Shown: in pieces, positions 37,801 to 49,700 of the stretch
Numbering within the stretch: position 1 is the stretch's first letter
Layout: each line of letters opens with the position of its first letter
From: Cercis canadensis
Taxonomy: Eukaryota > Streptophyta > Magnoliopsida > Fabales > Fabaceae
DNA length: 64,000 nucleotides
Assembly (NCBI GenBank): GCA_003255065.1
Contig: QAOA01002889.1
Location: forward strand, 124,001-188,000
Direction of reading: 5' to 3'
Translations under genes and position numbers: made by a program
Notes under the pieces: generated by a model
Told to the model about the DNA's origin: nothing
The model's database searches: none
The model's input: the letters and a program-made list of their open reading frames with translations, nothing else

Positions 37801-40788
37801 ATTTATAAAGCATCTCTATGTTCCTACAACTCAAAATACAACTAATTTTATTAGTCTTAATCCTAGTTTTTGAATTCAAACGCATCGATAGGTAGCTTAA
37901 GGAGGCGTCACCATCATCATTAAGACACTATTGGAACTTGGAAAGATTGTTGAACAAATAATCCATTTGAATACCATAAAGTAGAAGCAATGAGTGAGCC
38001 AACTATAAAATTTTAATTTCCAAAGGATATTTTTTATTTTGATTAATACCTGCATTATATTTTATTTTACCATCCATCACATAAGTAAATAGACACAATG
38101 ATACAGTGACAGAATGACTGTATCATTGCAATACTGGTTTTCTGCAGAGAAGCTTCTGTATCTCTCAGTAACATGAAAATAATTAAGAACAGTAGTGATA
38201 TAATTTGAAGCACTGAGTTGTTGAAAGTTTATACATGAGAGTGATAATAACATGGGAATCTTGTTATCTCAAAAGGGACACAGCAAAAGGAACCAAACTA
38301 TGGGAATATAAGGAGGGCATAGGATTCCCAAAACCTTTTCCTTTTGCAAGAGCGTGCTGTGTAGAAAAGATAGGGAGAGAAAGTGAGTGAAGTTAAAATC
38401 CACAGCCCCTTAAAAGGTGGCTCTAATATCAAAATTATGGTTCCCACAAGGATGTAGGAATCCCAAGTAGCCGAACCCCAACATCCACATAAAGCTAAAA
38501 ATAGATAAAATATTTTAGCATGAGGCTTCAAATTCTGTTCCACACGTGGGGCCTTTAGTTCCCTGTTTCTTTTTCTTATGGGATCAAGCAAGGAATATTT
38601 TTTTTCTTCTTTGAGACGGAGATAAAAGAAAAGGAGGGTTTCAGTAGGGACACTGTTTTATGTTCTGCTAAGTGTTATTGTGATTCATACCTCATGTCAT
38701 GTTGGATTACTATTTAGATGAGTGAAGTTCACTTTCACTCTTCAAACCCTAATATATAGAACTTTAAAGAAAAGAACTTGAAATTGACTACACCCTCTTT
38801 GAAAACCAACCTCGTGATATATATATTTTTCTTTTGAGGACTGTTGTTTGCATATTAAATCTGTGTAGGTAGATCTAGTTAAATTTCGATACTACTATGT
38901 GTGTAAGTATATAAAAGAGGTATAGAATTCTGATGTACAAAAAATATATGTAAATCTTTGCCTTTTTGATGTAAAACTTCCTTATTGTCAAAAACGGCTT
39001 AAATGGATCTGTTTCCCATCCTTTATTTGGTCAGAGAGGTTAAACAATAGAACTATGCATTTAGCCTTCAATTAGCAAGAAAATCTGCAACACAGTGCTA
39101 TATCTTCATCATTGTCCATAAATTAGTTATACATAGAGAGGAATATGACTGTTTACAGAAAAGTAACCGTGTGACTTATAAGTTTATAGTACAATTCTTT
39201 TTATAAGGAACAATTAAATCACTTAAGAGAATATGTAACTAAAAAGTATATATATACTCTTTTGTTTTGGTCGTTGAGCAATTGTCATAAAATGAAACTT
39301 TATATGTAGGGTAAAACACTCTCTCTTTTCCAGTCTTCTTTTTGGACCTTGTTGTCCTCTTTTCTGATAAGTCCAACTTGATTTAGCTAAAAGGGCATGA
39401 TGAAGGAGCGTTAAACAAATCTTCATAGGGTCCTTTAGAAAGAAAAAGTAAGGATTATTTTGTAGTGAATGGCTTATAAATTGCATGTCAAAAGACAAAG
39501 CACAAAAAACAAGACAAATTTAATCTGTACTTAGGCAAATTTAACCAGGGTTTACATAGCATCCTCATTGAAAAGGTAGTTCACCAAATAAAGTTTGTCC
39601 CCAGACACATTGCTTTTCTTCAGTAAAAATAAGGATTAGGGAACATATAGTTTGAGATCAAATGCTTAGGGTTATGTTCTTCATTTATACTCGGATCATG
39701 TATCCTTAAGATTAAAGTTGCTTTCACTACTCCTTTTATTTTCTATTAGATCATGCTTTTGGTTTTGTTTTATTCTTAGAAAATTGAAGAAAGGAAATGA
39801 TTACTTGCGCGTTTGCGTGAAGAATAACAATCTTACTTACCAAAATACTCAACTTTTTCATATGTAAAAGGGCTAAAGAAGAATTGAGAACATGTATTTG
39901 GACATGAACAAAATAAACAAGGCCAAGAAAAAAGCAAACTTTAGGCTCCACAAACTGTATTGCGAATTTTCTGTATGCTATGAGAAGTTCAAAGATGGAG
40001 TTCACTTTTCATTTTCTGCAATTGCACTACTATTTCAGATTGGTGAACATACTTAAAGATCATGTATAAGAAAAAAGCAAATCAAGTTAAAATTAAAAGC
40101 AAAATTTTGATCAATCAAATCTATAGTAACCAAAAGTGACATTGCTATTAGGTCACAAACAAGTGTAAAGTTATAAGCTTGAGAAAAAACCAAAGGGAGA
40201 ACAGTGATTATAAAGTGACCTAGAGCCAAATGTCTAGGCAAGTGAAGATTAGATTCATTAGACCAAGTAAGTGGTGAGGTATCATAAGCTCATTGAATAT
40301 TTAGTATCTAATCATTCTCATTTCCTTTTTGTTAAGAATAGAGATATAGGGAGCCCGTGAAAAAGCCCTAGGTTTTGTTATCTTTCTTTGTTTTTTCTTA
40401 ATTTTTTTTTTATTCCCTAATTTTGGGCAAAAGAAAAAAGCTCAAGGAGTGGGGACACTTGGCGCGCCGTAATTGATTGGGTGGCCGCTCAACTTGACAT
40501 GATGGGAGGTTTATAAAAAGATGTAGAAGACCCACACTCTAACTAATCAAATATCAATCTCTTTGGGAACTTGGGCCTCTCCTCCATTAGTCTTTATTAC
40601 CATCATAATTTGCACTTAACTTTGGATTCATGAGGGCCAATGAAACCAATTAATGTGCACGTTATGATAATACAAACTTAACCAATTTCTTGCTTTTAAT
40701 GATCACCACTGCTATGTTAATGTCAAATAGCTTGAAAGTAAAAATTTAGGATAAAATTATAATAATTTCATAGCATAAGATAGTTATA
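34811..40788. other. 6 kb intergenic DNA, no gene recognised
   Basis: No coding region that I can support on either strand. It contains a small perfect hairpin at 38096-38128. Several stretches (35500-36100, 36880-37400, 38280-38640) are less AT-rich than the surroundings but show no recognisable family. Confidence 0.4.
38096..38128. repeat. Perfect 12-bp inverted repeat, 9-base loop
   Basis: CAATGATACAGT and ACTGTATCATTG flank a nine-base spacer. Too short for a microRNA precursor. It could be a protein-binding palindrome or chance. Confidence 0.6.
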
Positions 40789-40797
40789 ATAATAATA

Positions 40798-41304
40798 GGT
40801 TTAAATATACTGCAGGTTCCTATAGTTTGAACAAATTTTGAATCAGGTTTTTATAATTTTTTTTTTCTTTTCTTTTTGAGTCCTTATAGTTTGAATTTTT
40901 TTTAATTAGGTCTTTGTCGTCACCCCTAGTTATAACTCTGTCAGTTTAGTGCTCAAATTACAAACAACTTGTCTATGTGACAATAAAAGAAGCTGACGTG
41001 GGGCCAAAGTAGCACAAAAATTGTCACCTCATAATCTTTCCTCTTAAAGTTCGAAGTTGGTAAAGATGATGATATGACAATTTTTGTGTCACTTTGGCGC
41101 CACGCTAACTTTTTTTATTACCACATAGACAAGTTATTTGTCATGTGAGCATTAAACTGTCAGAGTTATAATTGGAGGTGATGACAAAGACCAAATTAAA
41201 AAAAAATCAAACTATAAAGACCCCAAAAGAGGAAAAAAAAAATATTATAGAGACCTAATTCAAAGTTCGTCCAAACTATAAGGACATGTAGTATATTTAA
41301 AACC
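40798..41304. mobile_element. Foldback MITE with 237-bp inverted arms (Mutator type)
   Basis: The 507-bp element is almost entirely two inverted arms, about 40798-41034 and 41068-41304, around a short centre. Outer tips are GGTTTAAATATACTGCAGG and, read backwards from the right, GGTTTTAAATATACTACATG. Exact 9-bp repeats ATAATAATA flank it (40789-40797 and 41305-41313); the site is itself an ATA repeat, which weakens the duplication slightly. Long arms plus a 9-bp duplication point to a Mutator-like element. No transposase is present. Transcribed, it would form a long hairpin. Confidence 0.85.
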
Positions 41305-41853
41305 ATAATAATATATCCCTTGTAATATAACATATTCTATCTTTAGTTTAAAAAAAAGAGGTATCAATTAATTTGGATCAAGCATCTCGAACATCCAAGA
41401 AAAGGGTTAAAATTTTACATAAGCATGCAGTCAATAATTATTGAAGATTTTAAAACATCAAAATCATTATGGGTCCTGAATAATCCTTCAATTTGTAAGA
41501 AAAAGCCATTGGAATTATGCCTATTTCCCCACTTGGCTTATCGTTTTCTTAGTTTATATTTCTTTGTGGCCGGTTAGGAAATGCCAATATAAATAGACTG
41601 GTCAAAAAATTCCTCTAAAGTCCACCAAACTGGCCATAGCATTGAAAGGTTACAACCAGTCTCTTCTGCAAGGGACCCTTCATACCTTCGGATATGCAAT
41701 TTTCCCAAACTTTCCTGTTCATTCCATGGCCATCCTTATTATGATTCTTGCATAACAATATCAGGTGGTGGCTCAGTTGGTCGCACAAATGCTCTCTATT
41801 CTCTAGTGCTCATTTAAAGTCATAACAATGACCCAAAACATATACACTCACAC

Positions 41854-41857
<4 letters not shown>

Positions 41858-41889
<32 letters not shown>

Positions 41890-41902
41890 CTCTCTCTCTC
41901 TC
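41858..41902. repeat. (CT)n microsatellite
   Basis: About 20 CT units with a CCC interruption, in intergenic DNA. Confidence 0.93.
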
Positions 41903-43064
41903 TTAGTGGCTTATATGCATGTGTCACATAATCTAACTGTGGATGGTACAAAAACTAGAATTGCTAGGACCATATGCAAGACTATCGTGAAGGCAATTTG
42001 GCCCCTTTGATTGAACGTTTTAAAATTATTATTTGTATTGTTTGTATATGCTTCTCCAAGTTCAAATTTATTTAAATATAATGTTCATATCATACATTAG
42101 GAGATATCATATACAAAGTAATGGGTCCAATTAATGTCACCGCGTGCGATTTGTCAAAGATTAAAATCAATATCAACGCGTTTAAACTTTAAAATCAACT
42201 TTATTATCATCTATAACCCACTAGCCCAAAAAATAACAATTAGAATACAAAAAAAAAAAGGCAGGCTAGCTAGGGTTTTATAGGGTCAAGCAAGACAAGA
42301 CAAAGAAGAGAGCACCAAAGACTACATGCCCATCTTCAATCAATAGCCGAAAAATGACAAATTCATGGCATAATGGAAGGAGAGAAGGAGGTGCAAGTTC
42401 TTCTCTCCTTTTTGAAAATAAACAAGCTTGCTAGGTTCATACATGTATCATGCATATGGGTGTGTTTGTTTTTGAAAACTTTTAAAAGTTACAGTAAAAT
42501 AGAGTAGAGGGCCATATATAATAACCAAAACTTTTTCATAGGGTTCCACAAGGTTGGTCTTTTTCTGAGTCATCTTGCTCTTTGATGGCTGCTTGTGGGA
42601 CAAAATATCACCGACCCCTTATAGTGTTACCATTCCCATCACTTACCCTTTTATACCCATTTTACATTTTCTCTTCCTTCATCAGATTCCCTCTTCTAAA
42701 AGCATCTCTTTCTACATGTCCTTCACATTTCTTACTTGCAGCTCCTTTGTATATCATTATTCTTTTCTCTTTTTCACTCTTTCCTTTGAATGTATACCAT
42801 TCTAACTTACACATGAGATTAGGATGAAAAGACTCTTTTTTTTAAAAAAAATAAAAAATTTCTTTGTCTTCAACTACATGAGTAGAGACATGGGTTTTGA
42901 TACTTAAATCAATTGGTCTCTTTTGGCGGGAGATTTGGGTGTCAAGACAACCATTGAGGTGGCCATTTTGTAGTCTTATGCCACACTTAGGGCTCCACCA
43001 TTTCAAGATTTAAAAAGCTTGATAAGATTACTCACTGATCATGAAATCACCCTTTTTGAACTTT

Positions 43065-43096
43065 CCACGTGGCGAATGAACGTCTCATCCACGTGG
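43065..43096. promoter_or_regulatory. Pair of CCACGTGG G-boxes
   Basis: Two palindromic G-boxes 24 bp apart, each within an ABRE-like context (CCACGTGGCG and CCACGTGGGA). Closely paired ABRE/G-box elements are used by abscisic-acid-responsive promoters, but no gene starts nearby, so their role is unknown. Confidence 0.35.
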
Positions 43097-44485
43097 GATG
43101 GTGGAATTGGTAGGTAAAACCGTTTCTTTAGGAACCAACATGTGAAAGAGTTAATTGAAATTAATGATCATAGGTTAGTACTTAGTACTATAAAAATATG
43201 GTTAAACACTATTTTTTTAATATAGTTGTGTCTGCTTTTAAGAACCTTGAAGCCTGAATTCAGGTAGGTTAAGTGAACTAGTTGCCCAAGAACTCTCTGC
43301 TACACATACACTTATTTTATATACGCCTATAATCATACCCAATAAAGACTACAGAGAACAAAAAATAAATTACTACATATTTTAATTTTTGATATTTATA
43401 TTAATCACCCTTCTGCTATTTCGAGGCCCACAATGTCACACTATGTTTCGAATTTCTGATTTATAAAGCTTAAGTTTACCCTAAATTCCTGCATTGTTAG
43501 GTTTAGGTCACTTCACTGAGATAGTTTTGTGGGCTCACCTCAATAACTCTCTTTCCGTCATTTCCTTTATTATTTTCAAATTAAAACACTATAAGGTTTT
43601 CCTATTTGCAAGTAAGTAATTAATTTGGATGCTTACTTTATAGTTTATATTAATTACTATGAATTTTAGTGGATGTAGTTTTCTCTTAACGAATCAGACA
43701 TATAAAATCTGACTTTTTGGAACGGTCGAGTTTGAATTTCCAATTATTCATTCCACCTTTAATTTGTTTGATACAAATTAAGGTTATATAAAATTGGCAA
43801 AACATTTTTTCTACATAAACGAGAAAATAATTAATACACTCTAATCACTAGACGGCAAACGTTGAAAGCAATTTATAGAAAATAATCGAAGATGACAATA
43901 GTGTGTACAAGCAAAGAATTTTTAGAAGGTTATATTTTAATATAAACTATAAACCAATCAGGGTTAAAGCTTGTGTATTTACATATAGGACTTCAGACTT
44001 GTATATAAATTGCAAAGAGCTGGTATCATAGACTATAGATAACTTTACTCGCAGAGCTAAAAATGACTTTTTTTTAGGTTCATATAGTGATAAAAAAGCA
44101 GTAGATGAACTTTCTATGATCAGCCCAACGGCGAAATTAATAATCATTCCTACAATTTTGTAATTGATACCTAGTTTTTAAGTACTCTATACCAAGCATC
44201 TTGTGGACAACTCTATCCAAACTTTTAGCATTAGAGGGGGTGAGTAAGCAGTTTTAATTTGACTATATTATAATTTGGTACCAACATGTTATAACATTCT
44301 AATTTATTTAGTATCTTGGCCTTATAAATTTTAATGACCATCCCTGTTAAAACAAAGTATTATATCTATGTATTGAAAAAGTAATATATAGCTAATATAT
44401 GATAATCACATACCAAATTGAATAACCACATGTAATTTATACATAATATTCACATATTTAAGGAATCATATGAGATATGTATGAT

Positions 44486-44566
44486 GCCGGTTTACCTGGT
44501 GGCTTGTTGGTAGTTGAGAGAACTCTCATAAATCACAATGCCAAGGTTCAAACCGGCACATCAGGG
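44486..44566 (+). mobile_element. tRNA-like SINE fragment with target-site duplication
   Basis: An 81-bp insert lies between two 18-bp direct repeats (44468-44485 and 44567-44584, one mismatch; ATATGAGATAT core). It carries an A-box-like TGGCTTGTTGG and a B box GGTTCAAACC spaced as in RNA polymerase III promoters. The ends form an 8-bp inverted repeat, GCCGGTTT/AAACCGGC. It resembles the tRNA-derived head of plant SINEs, without an obvious body or A-tail. A degraded tRNA pseudogene is the alternative. A proper cloverleaf is not evident. Confidence 0.55.
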
Positions 44567-44584
44567 ATATGAGATATTTATGAT

Positions 44585-46713
44585 AACAACAAAAATAACA
44601 AAATAAATGTATATGGTAATAAAAGCACCAAACTAGAATAATATGTACCTAATAGTTTGTGATCGAGTGGTATTAAAATTGTCATCGAGATTTATGAGAT
44701 TTTTTTTTTTTAAACTTAGTTATATATAGCCAAAATACCAAAAAAATGTGACATATGTATAAGTACTAAAGTATAAGATAGTGATAGACATTATCACATA
44801 AAAAAGGTTAATTAATATTAATAAGTGGTTATTATGTTGAAATTACATGTCCTATTGTGGATAAGATAACTTTATATATAGTCAAACTAAACATAATCAC
44901 ACACAATTTAATTGGTTGAGGAGATCTCCTATAAGTTGAGATCACAAATTTAAATCTCTATTCTCCCAATAACTTTGAGTTAATTTTTTGAAATGGGTAC
45001 CCTAGAAAAAGTTACCTTATACTGTAAGATTGATTTAATTTTAGACTCAAATAATCCTAATTAAAAAAAAAACTAAATCTTTTTTTTAAGAAAAGTGTGA
45101 CACATGATAGTTTTTATTTATCAAAAGTTTCATGAACAAATTCACGGTGTAATAGATGAGAAGAGTAAATGTGAAGAGCGGTTGGTGAATAAAAGAAATT
45201 CACGCATGAGGAAAGAAATGGCAGCCCTCAGTGACAAAATTCAAAAACTAGAGAACCCAATTGAAAGTTGCAACAGAGTTGTAAACACATACATTTACAT
45301 TTTACACCTCACTTTGTGTCCACAAGTCCACACATTCCAACCCCTTTTCCTTTTGAAAATAGAAGAAACCAAAAAATGAAGTGCTTCATTTAACGTCACC
45401 AATATGAAAAGATGAATGAAGCACACGAGCATTCAATTTCAATTGACAAATTGGAAATGTGACTCTTAGCTGGTTAGCTCACGTACATTCTCATGTCCCC
45501 TTAAACATCCCAAAAATTCAAATAAGAAACTTGCCCATCTCCATACCCAACATGTATAAATATATATTGACATATAAATATATAAGGAATTGCATCTTAG
45601 ATCTTCATTTTTTTTTTATTGTAATGTTTTATGATAGCTTTTCTGGTGCAAACTGCAAAGTGGACATTAGTCTACGCCTTCATAATCTATGACCCATTAA
45701 TATACTGCACACTGCACACGCACACCCCTCTCATGGAATTCAGCGTTATATTCAAACTTCCCCTCATACCCGCGCACTAAACCTACAATCCCGTTGGTTT
45801 AAATTATTTTTTTTTTCCGCAATACCCTTTTCAATTTTTTATTTTTTTCGATAGACCCTTTTCAATATTTCTTGTAAGAGAGGCTATGACCGTTTTAAAA
45901 AAGTTTGGAGAGAGAAAGTGCTAGAAATGGAAGCAAAATAACAAATGAGACAGATCATCAACCTTGGTCTTCTCTAAAGTTTTTCAATCAATCTCCATAG
46001 TCTCATGTTCAGCTCATCACTCTCAGTCTAACCCAGATAGCAGAATCTCAATCATAATATTTCATGGCCAAAGGTATTTTGTCTACTTGAGAAGTTTGAA
46101 CCCCTTTTTCTCATTTTGGATATTCTTAAAGTTTCAACCTTTAGATCTAACCAAAACCTTTTCTGGGTAATCAATTACATACCCAATACAGCAGCAAATA
46201 CAGATTAATCAAAAACTTGTTCTCGGGTTTCGAAAAATACGGTTTTGATTTAATCCCATTTACCCCTTTGTGACCCTTTTATGTATTCTTCATTGCCCAT
46301 TTGCTATCTTTTAGTTAATTGTAGTTTTGGCTCCCAAATTTGAGCATTGGATTGTGATTTTTTCCTTGATGACAGGGGATAGTGAGATCAAAGGAGGGGT
46401 TTGAAAAGTTAGGATCCGAGGCCATATCTTTGGAGGGTAATAGGAATTTTACTTGAAGAGCTTTTGGTAAGGTGGCTTTTGAGGATAGAATTTGTGCTCA
46501 TTACGGTTCCGTTTTGAAAACCAATACAGTATCTATTGGGTGTAAAGGTGAATGAAAGAGAAGGAAGAAGGGTTTTCCCCTTTTTTATAAGTATAAAAGC
46601 TTTCATATTATAAAGGCAGAGCGTTGGCTTTAGCATGCAAGTTGGCTCCGGTAAAAGGAGGGAGCGTCCAACAAAGAGAGCCACACTAATAGAATAAACC
46701 CTTCAAAGACAAT
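44585..46713. promoter_or_regulatory. Upstream region and leader of the FLP/MYB88-like gene
   Basis: AT-rich to about 45750, then a longer transcribed-looking stretch before the ATG at 46714. A possible 5'UTR intron could use GTATTT at about 46075 and ACAG at about 46376, but neither is certain. An ORF at 45104-45379 encodes a Lys/Glu-rich, coiled-coil-like peptide that I cannot place. Confidence 0.35.
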
Positions 46714-49700
46714 ATGCAGAAGCAGCTGGGAAATGAAGAATCTAAGAAGAAGGAGCGCCACATTGTGACGTGGACTCAAGAGGTCCTTCTTCTCAATCTC
46801 TTCTTCTATTTTATTATNGAAGCAGCAGAAGCAGCTGGGAAATGAAGAATCTAAGAAGAAGGAGCGCCACATTGTGACGTGGACTCAAGAGGTCCTTCTT
46901 CTCAATCTCTTCTTCTATTTTATTATATTCCCTTTATTTATTTTATTAATTCATTGAACTTCTTTCTCTCTTGAGAGGTATCTTATATGGGTTATGTGAG
47001 TTGCAGGAGGATGATATACTTAGAGAACAGATTGGCATCCATGGAACTGAAAAGTACAAATTCCCCTTTCAGTGTTCTTCTTTTCTGTTACTAGTGTACC
47101 ATACCATTTTCATGAAATTCTAAGTGATTTTGATTGCAATAACTATGTGCAGCTGGGCAATTATTGCATCTAAATTCAAGGATAAGACAACAAGACAGTG
47201 CAGAAGAAGGTGAAGTTTTCAAATTTAGGGTGTTTTGATAATGATTCATTCACAAGTTTTTGTTTGGTCCTCTATCTTATCCTTTTGCTCATGAAACTCT
47301 TAATGACTTCTGCTTATTGTTATTCCAATCTAATGCTAAAGTAATTGATCAAATACCAGATGGTACACGTACTTGAATTCTGATTTCAAGAAAGGAGGAT
47401 GGTCACCGGAGGAAGACATGCTCTTATGTGAGGTAAATTTATGTTGTGTCCAAAAAATACTTTGAAAACTTGGACTTCCTTTCTTCTTTTTACTTTCGTT
47501 TGTGTTTTATCGCCTGTGTGGTAAACAACAATCCCTTAATATTACTTGCTACTATGACAAAATGATATGTTGCATCAAAGTCTGCCTACTAAGAGTAGAT
47601 TACAACCAAAAGCAACCTCGATCTTCTATGTGTCTGTTGAGGAGAAGACCAACTACATTTCACTACATGTGGTTTCTGACCTAATACATTGCTGCTTTCT
47701 GCAGGCTCAAAAGATATTTGGTAACAGATGGACAGAAATAGCAAAGGTGGTTTCAGGAAGGTAAACAGGAATTCATTATTTCCTTCATGCAAATACCAAA
47801 TAGATATTATCACTGTTCTGAACAGTTATCCTTATGCAATACTGACTACACAGAACGGATAATGCTGTAAAAAACCGCTTCTCCACACTGTGCAAAAAGA
47901 GAGCAAAATATGAGGCCTTGGCAAAAGAGAACAACACTTCATACATCAATTCCAATAACAAAAGGATAATATTCCAACATGGTTATTGTACAGATGCAAC
48001 ATCAGAGGCAGCACCTATGAAGAGGATGAGGTGAATACACTTTTAAGTATCAAAATACAAAAATTCTACCAAGAACAGTGCTAACATGTCATTCTATTGC
48101 AATATAGGAGGGCCCATATCTCTGATTCTGCAGCGAAGATCAACTTTGGAGACAGATCTCATAAGCAATGTGGAATAACAACAAATCAGCAGCCAAGAGC
48201 ACCATTTGCAGTATTAGCTCAAAACTTCCATAAAGTCAACAACTTGCCAGACCAGCATCATGTCTGCAATGCCAAGTTGACCATTGATGGTAATTTCTTT
48301 ATATTGAATATTGTTGGTTATGGAACTCAATTCTTGCCATTGTGAAACCAGAAATCAGAAATAGTACAGCATTAGCATATTCAGCTAGACAAGTTTGGTT
48401 GTCCCTTCATTCTAATATGACTCTTGGTTTATCATCCTTTTGCAGCCCAGAATAACAAGATTCAAGGAATGTTCCTGAAAAAGGATGATCCAAAGATAAC
48501 CGCATTGATGCAACAAGCAGAACTACTAAGTTCACTAGCTCTAAAAGTTGATACTGAGAACGTGGACCAGAGTCTTGAAAATGCATGGAAGGTGAGGGCT
48601 AATAGTTTTCAAACTTGCTGTAGTTTTGAGTATTTCTTATGTGCTTCAAGAATGATATGCCCAGTTGATGTCTTTAAAAGCAAAGCCCAAAAGATAGGTT
48701 TCAAGTAACTTGTCATGAGTCAAACCTATTGATTCAAAACTCTGAAATAGCTTCACTGATCAGATCACTAGCATAACACTAATATTAGAGAGATTCAGTT
48801 GATTCTGCTATGCCCCAACTGTATCTGTGTACAGGCTCATATTTATGGTGCTCTGTTCTTTAGCACCCTGAGAGAATTAAAAGCAAATTGCAAAATGTGG
48901 GCATTATATATGCCTATTGTTGACCGAAAAAACGCAACTTCTCAAGTGCGAGAAGTATCCAGACAAAGATAACAAAATTGAATCACAAATGTTGTTGATG
49001 TTGGCATTAAACACACTGAAATATATTCATTGATCGGCTTGCTAGCATATAATCAATATATAAAGCTTAACTTATTTGGATAAGCCTCCATAGGTATTAT
49101 CTATCACAAGCTGAGATCTACAGGATTTAGTTTTTGAGCATTATGATGTTCACAGACTTCAGATATCTTCTAATGCTTATAAATAATGGTGCTAGGTTCT
49201 CCAAGAGTTTCTGAACAGAAACAAAGAATCAGATATTTTCAAATTTAAGATCCCAGATTTACAGATCGTAGATCTTAAAGATATGGTGGAGGACCTAAAG
49301 AGTAGCAACGAAGGAAGCCAGCCATGTTGGAGGTATTTTTTCTTTTTTGGTAATACATGTTGGTCGTACTTTAAATGTATTGAAAATTTAACTTCATGTG
49401 GCTTCAACCTAGGAAATATATAATAGTTTCTGAATATGTTCTAGGCAATCAGAACCATATGAGGACTCTCCAGGCAGTTCTGAATACAGTACAGGATCAA
49501 CTCTCCTGCCCCAATCAGTTGGTGATAATTTGGAACATTCACTGCATCAGGATGTTGGAACTGAAATGAAGTCTATTCAAATTGGAGATAAAAAAGGAGT
49601 TAGTGAATGCGAGAAAGGGGTTCTTTCTGCTGAAACTGTGAATCAAGGTAAGATAATCTTGCCTCATGAAGAGCAAATAAAATATTGTTTTCTATAATAT

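Larger units (their letters stand above)
41314..44467. other. Intergenic DNA with paired G-boxes
   Basis: No recognisable gene. A CT microsatellite lies at 41858-41902, and two CCACGTGG G-boxes at 43065-43072 and 43089-43096, 24 bp apart, about 3.6 kb before the MYB gene. Confidence 0.4.

Noticed and set aside
44890-44960. A second SINE-like stretch (ATTGGTTGAGGAG ... AAATTTAAATCTC)
   Set aside because: The B box is too degenerate and no target duplication is visible.
45104-45379. A charged, coiled-coil-like ORF upstream of FLP
   Set aside because: It is short and isolated, cannot be extended by obvious exons, and I cannot relate it to any protein with confidence.
45525-45550. CTTGCCCATCTCCATACCC, similar to miR482-type sequences
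   Set aside because: No complementary arm exists upstream or downstream, so no precursor hairpin can form.
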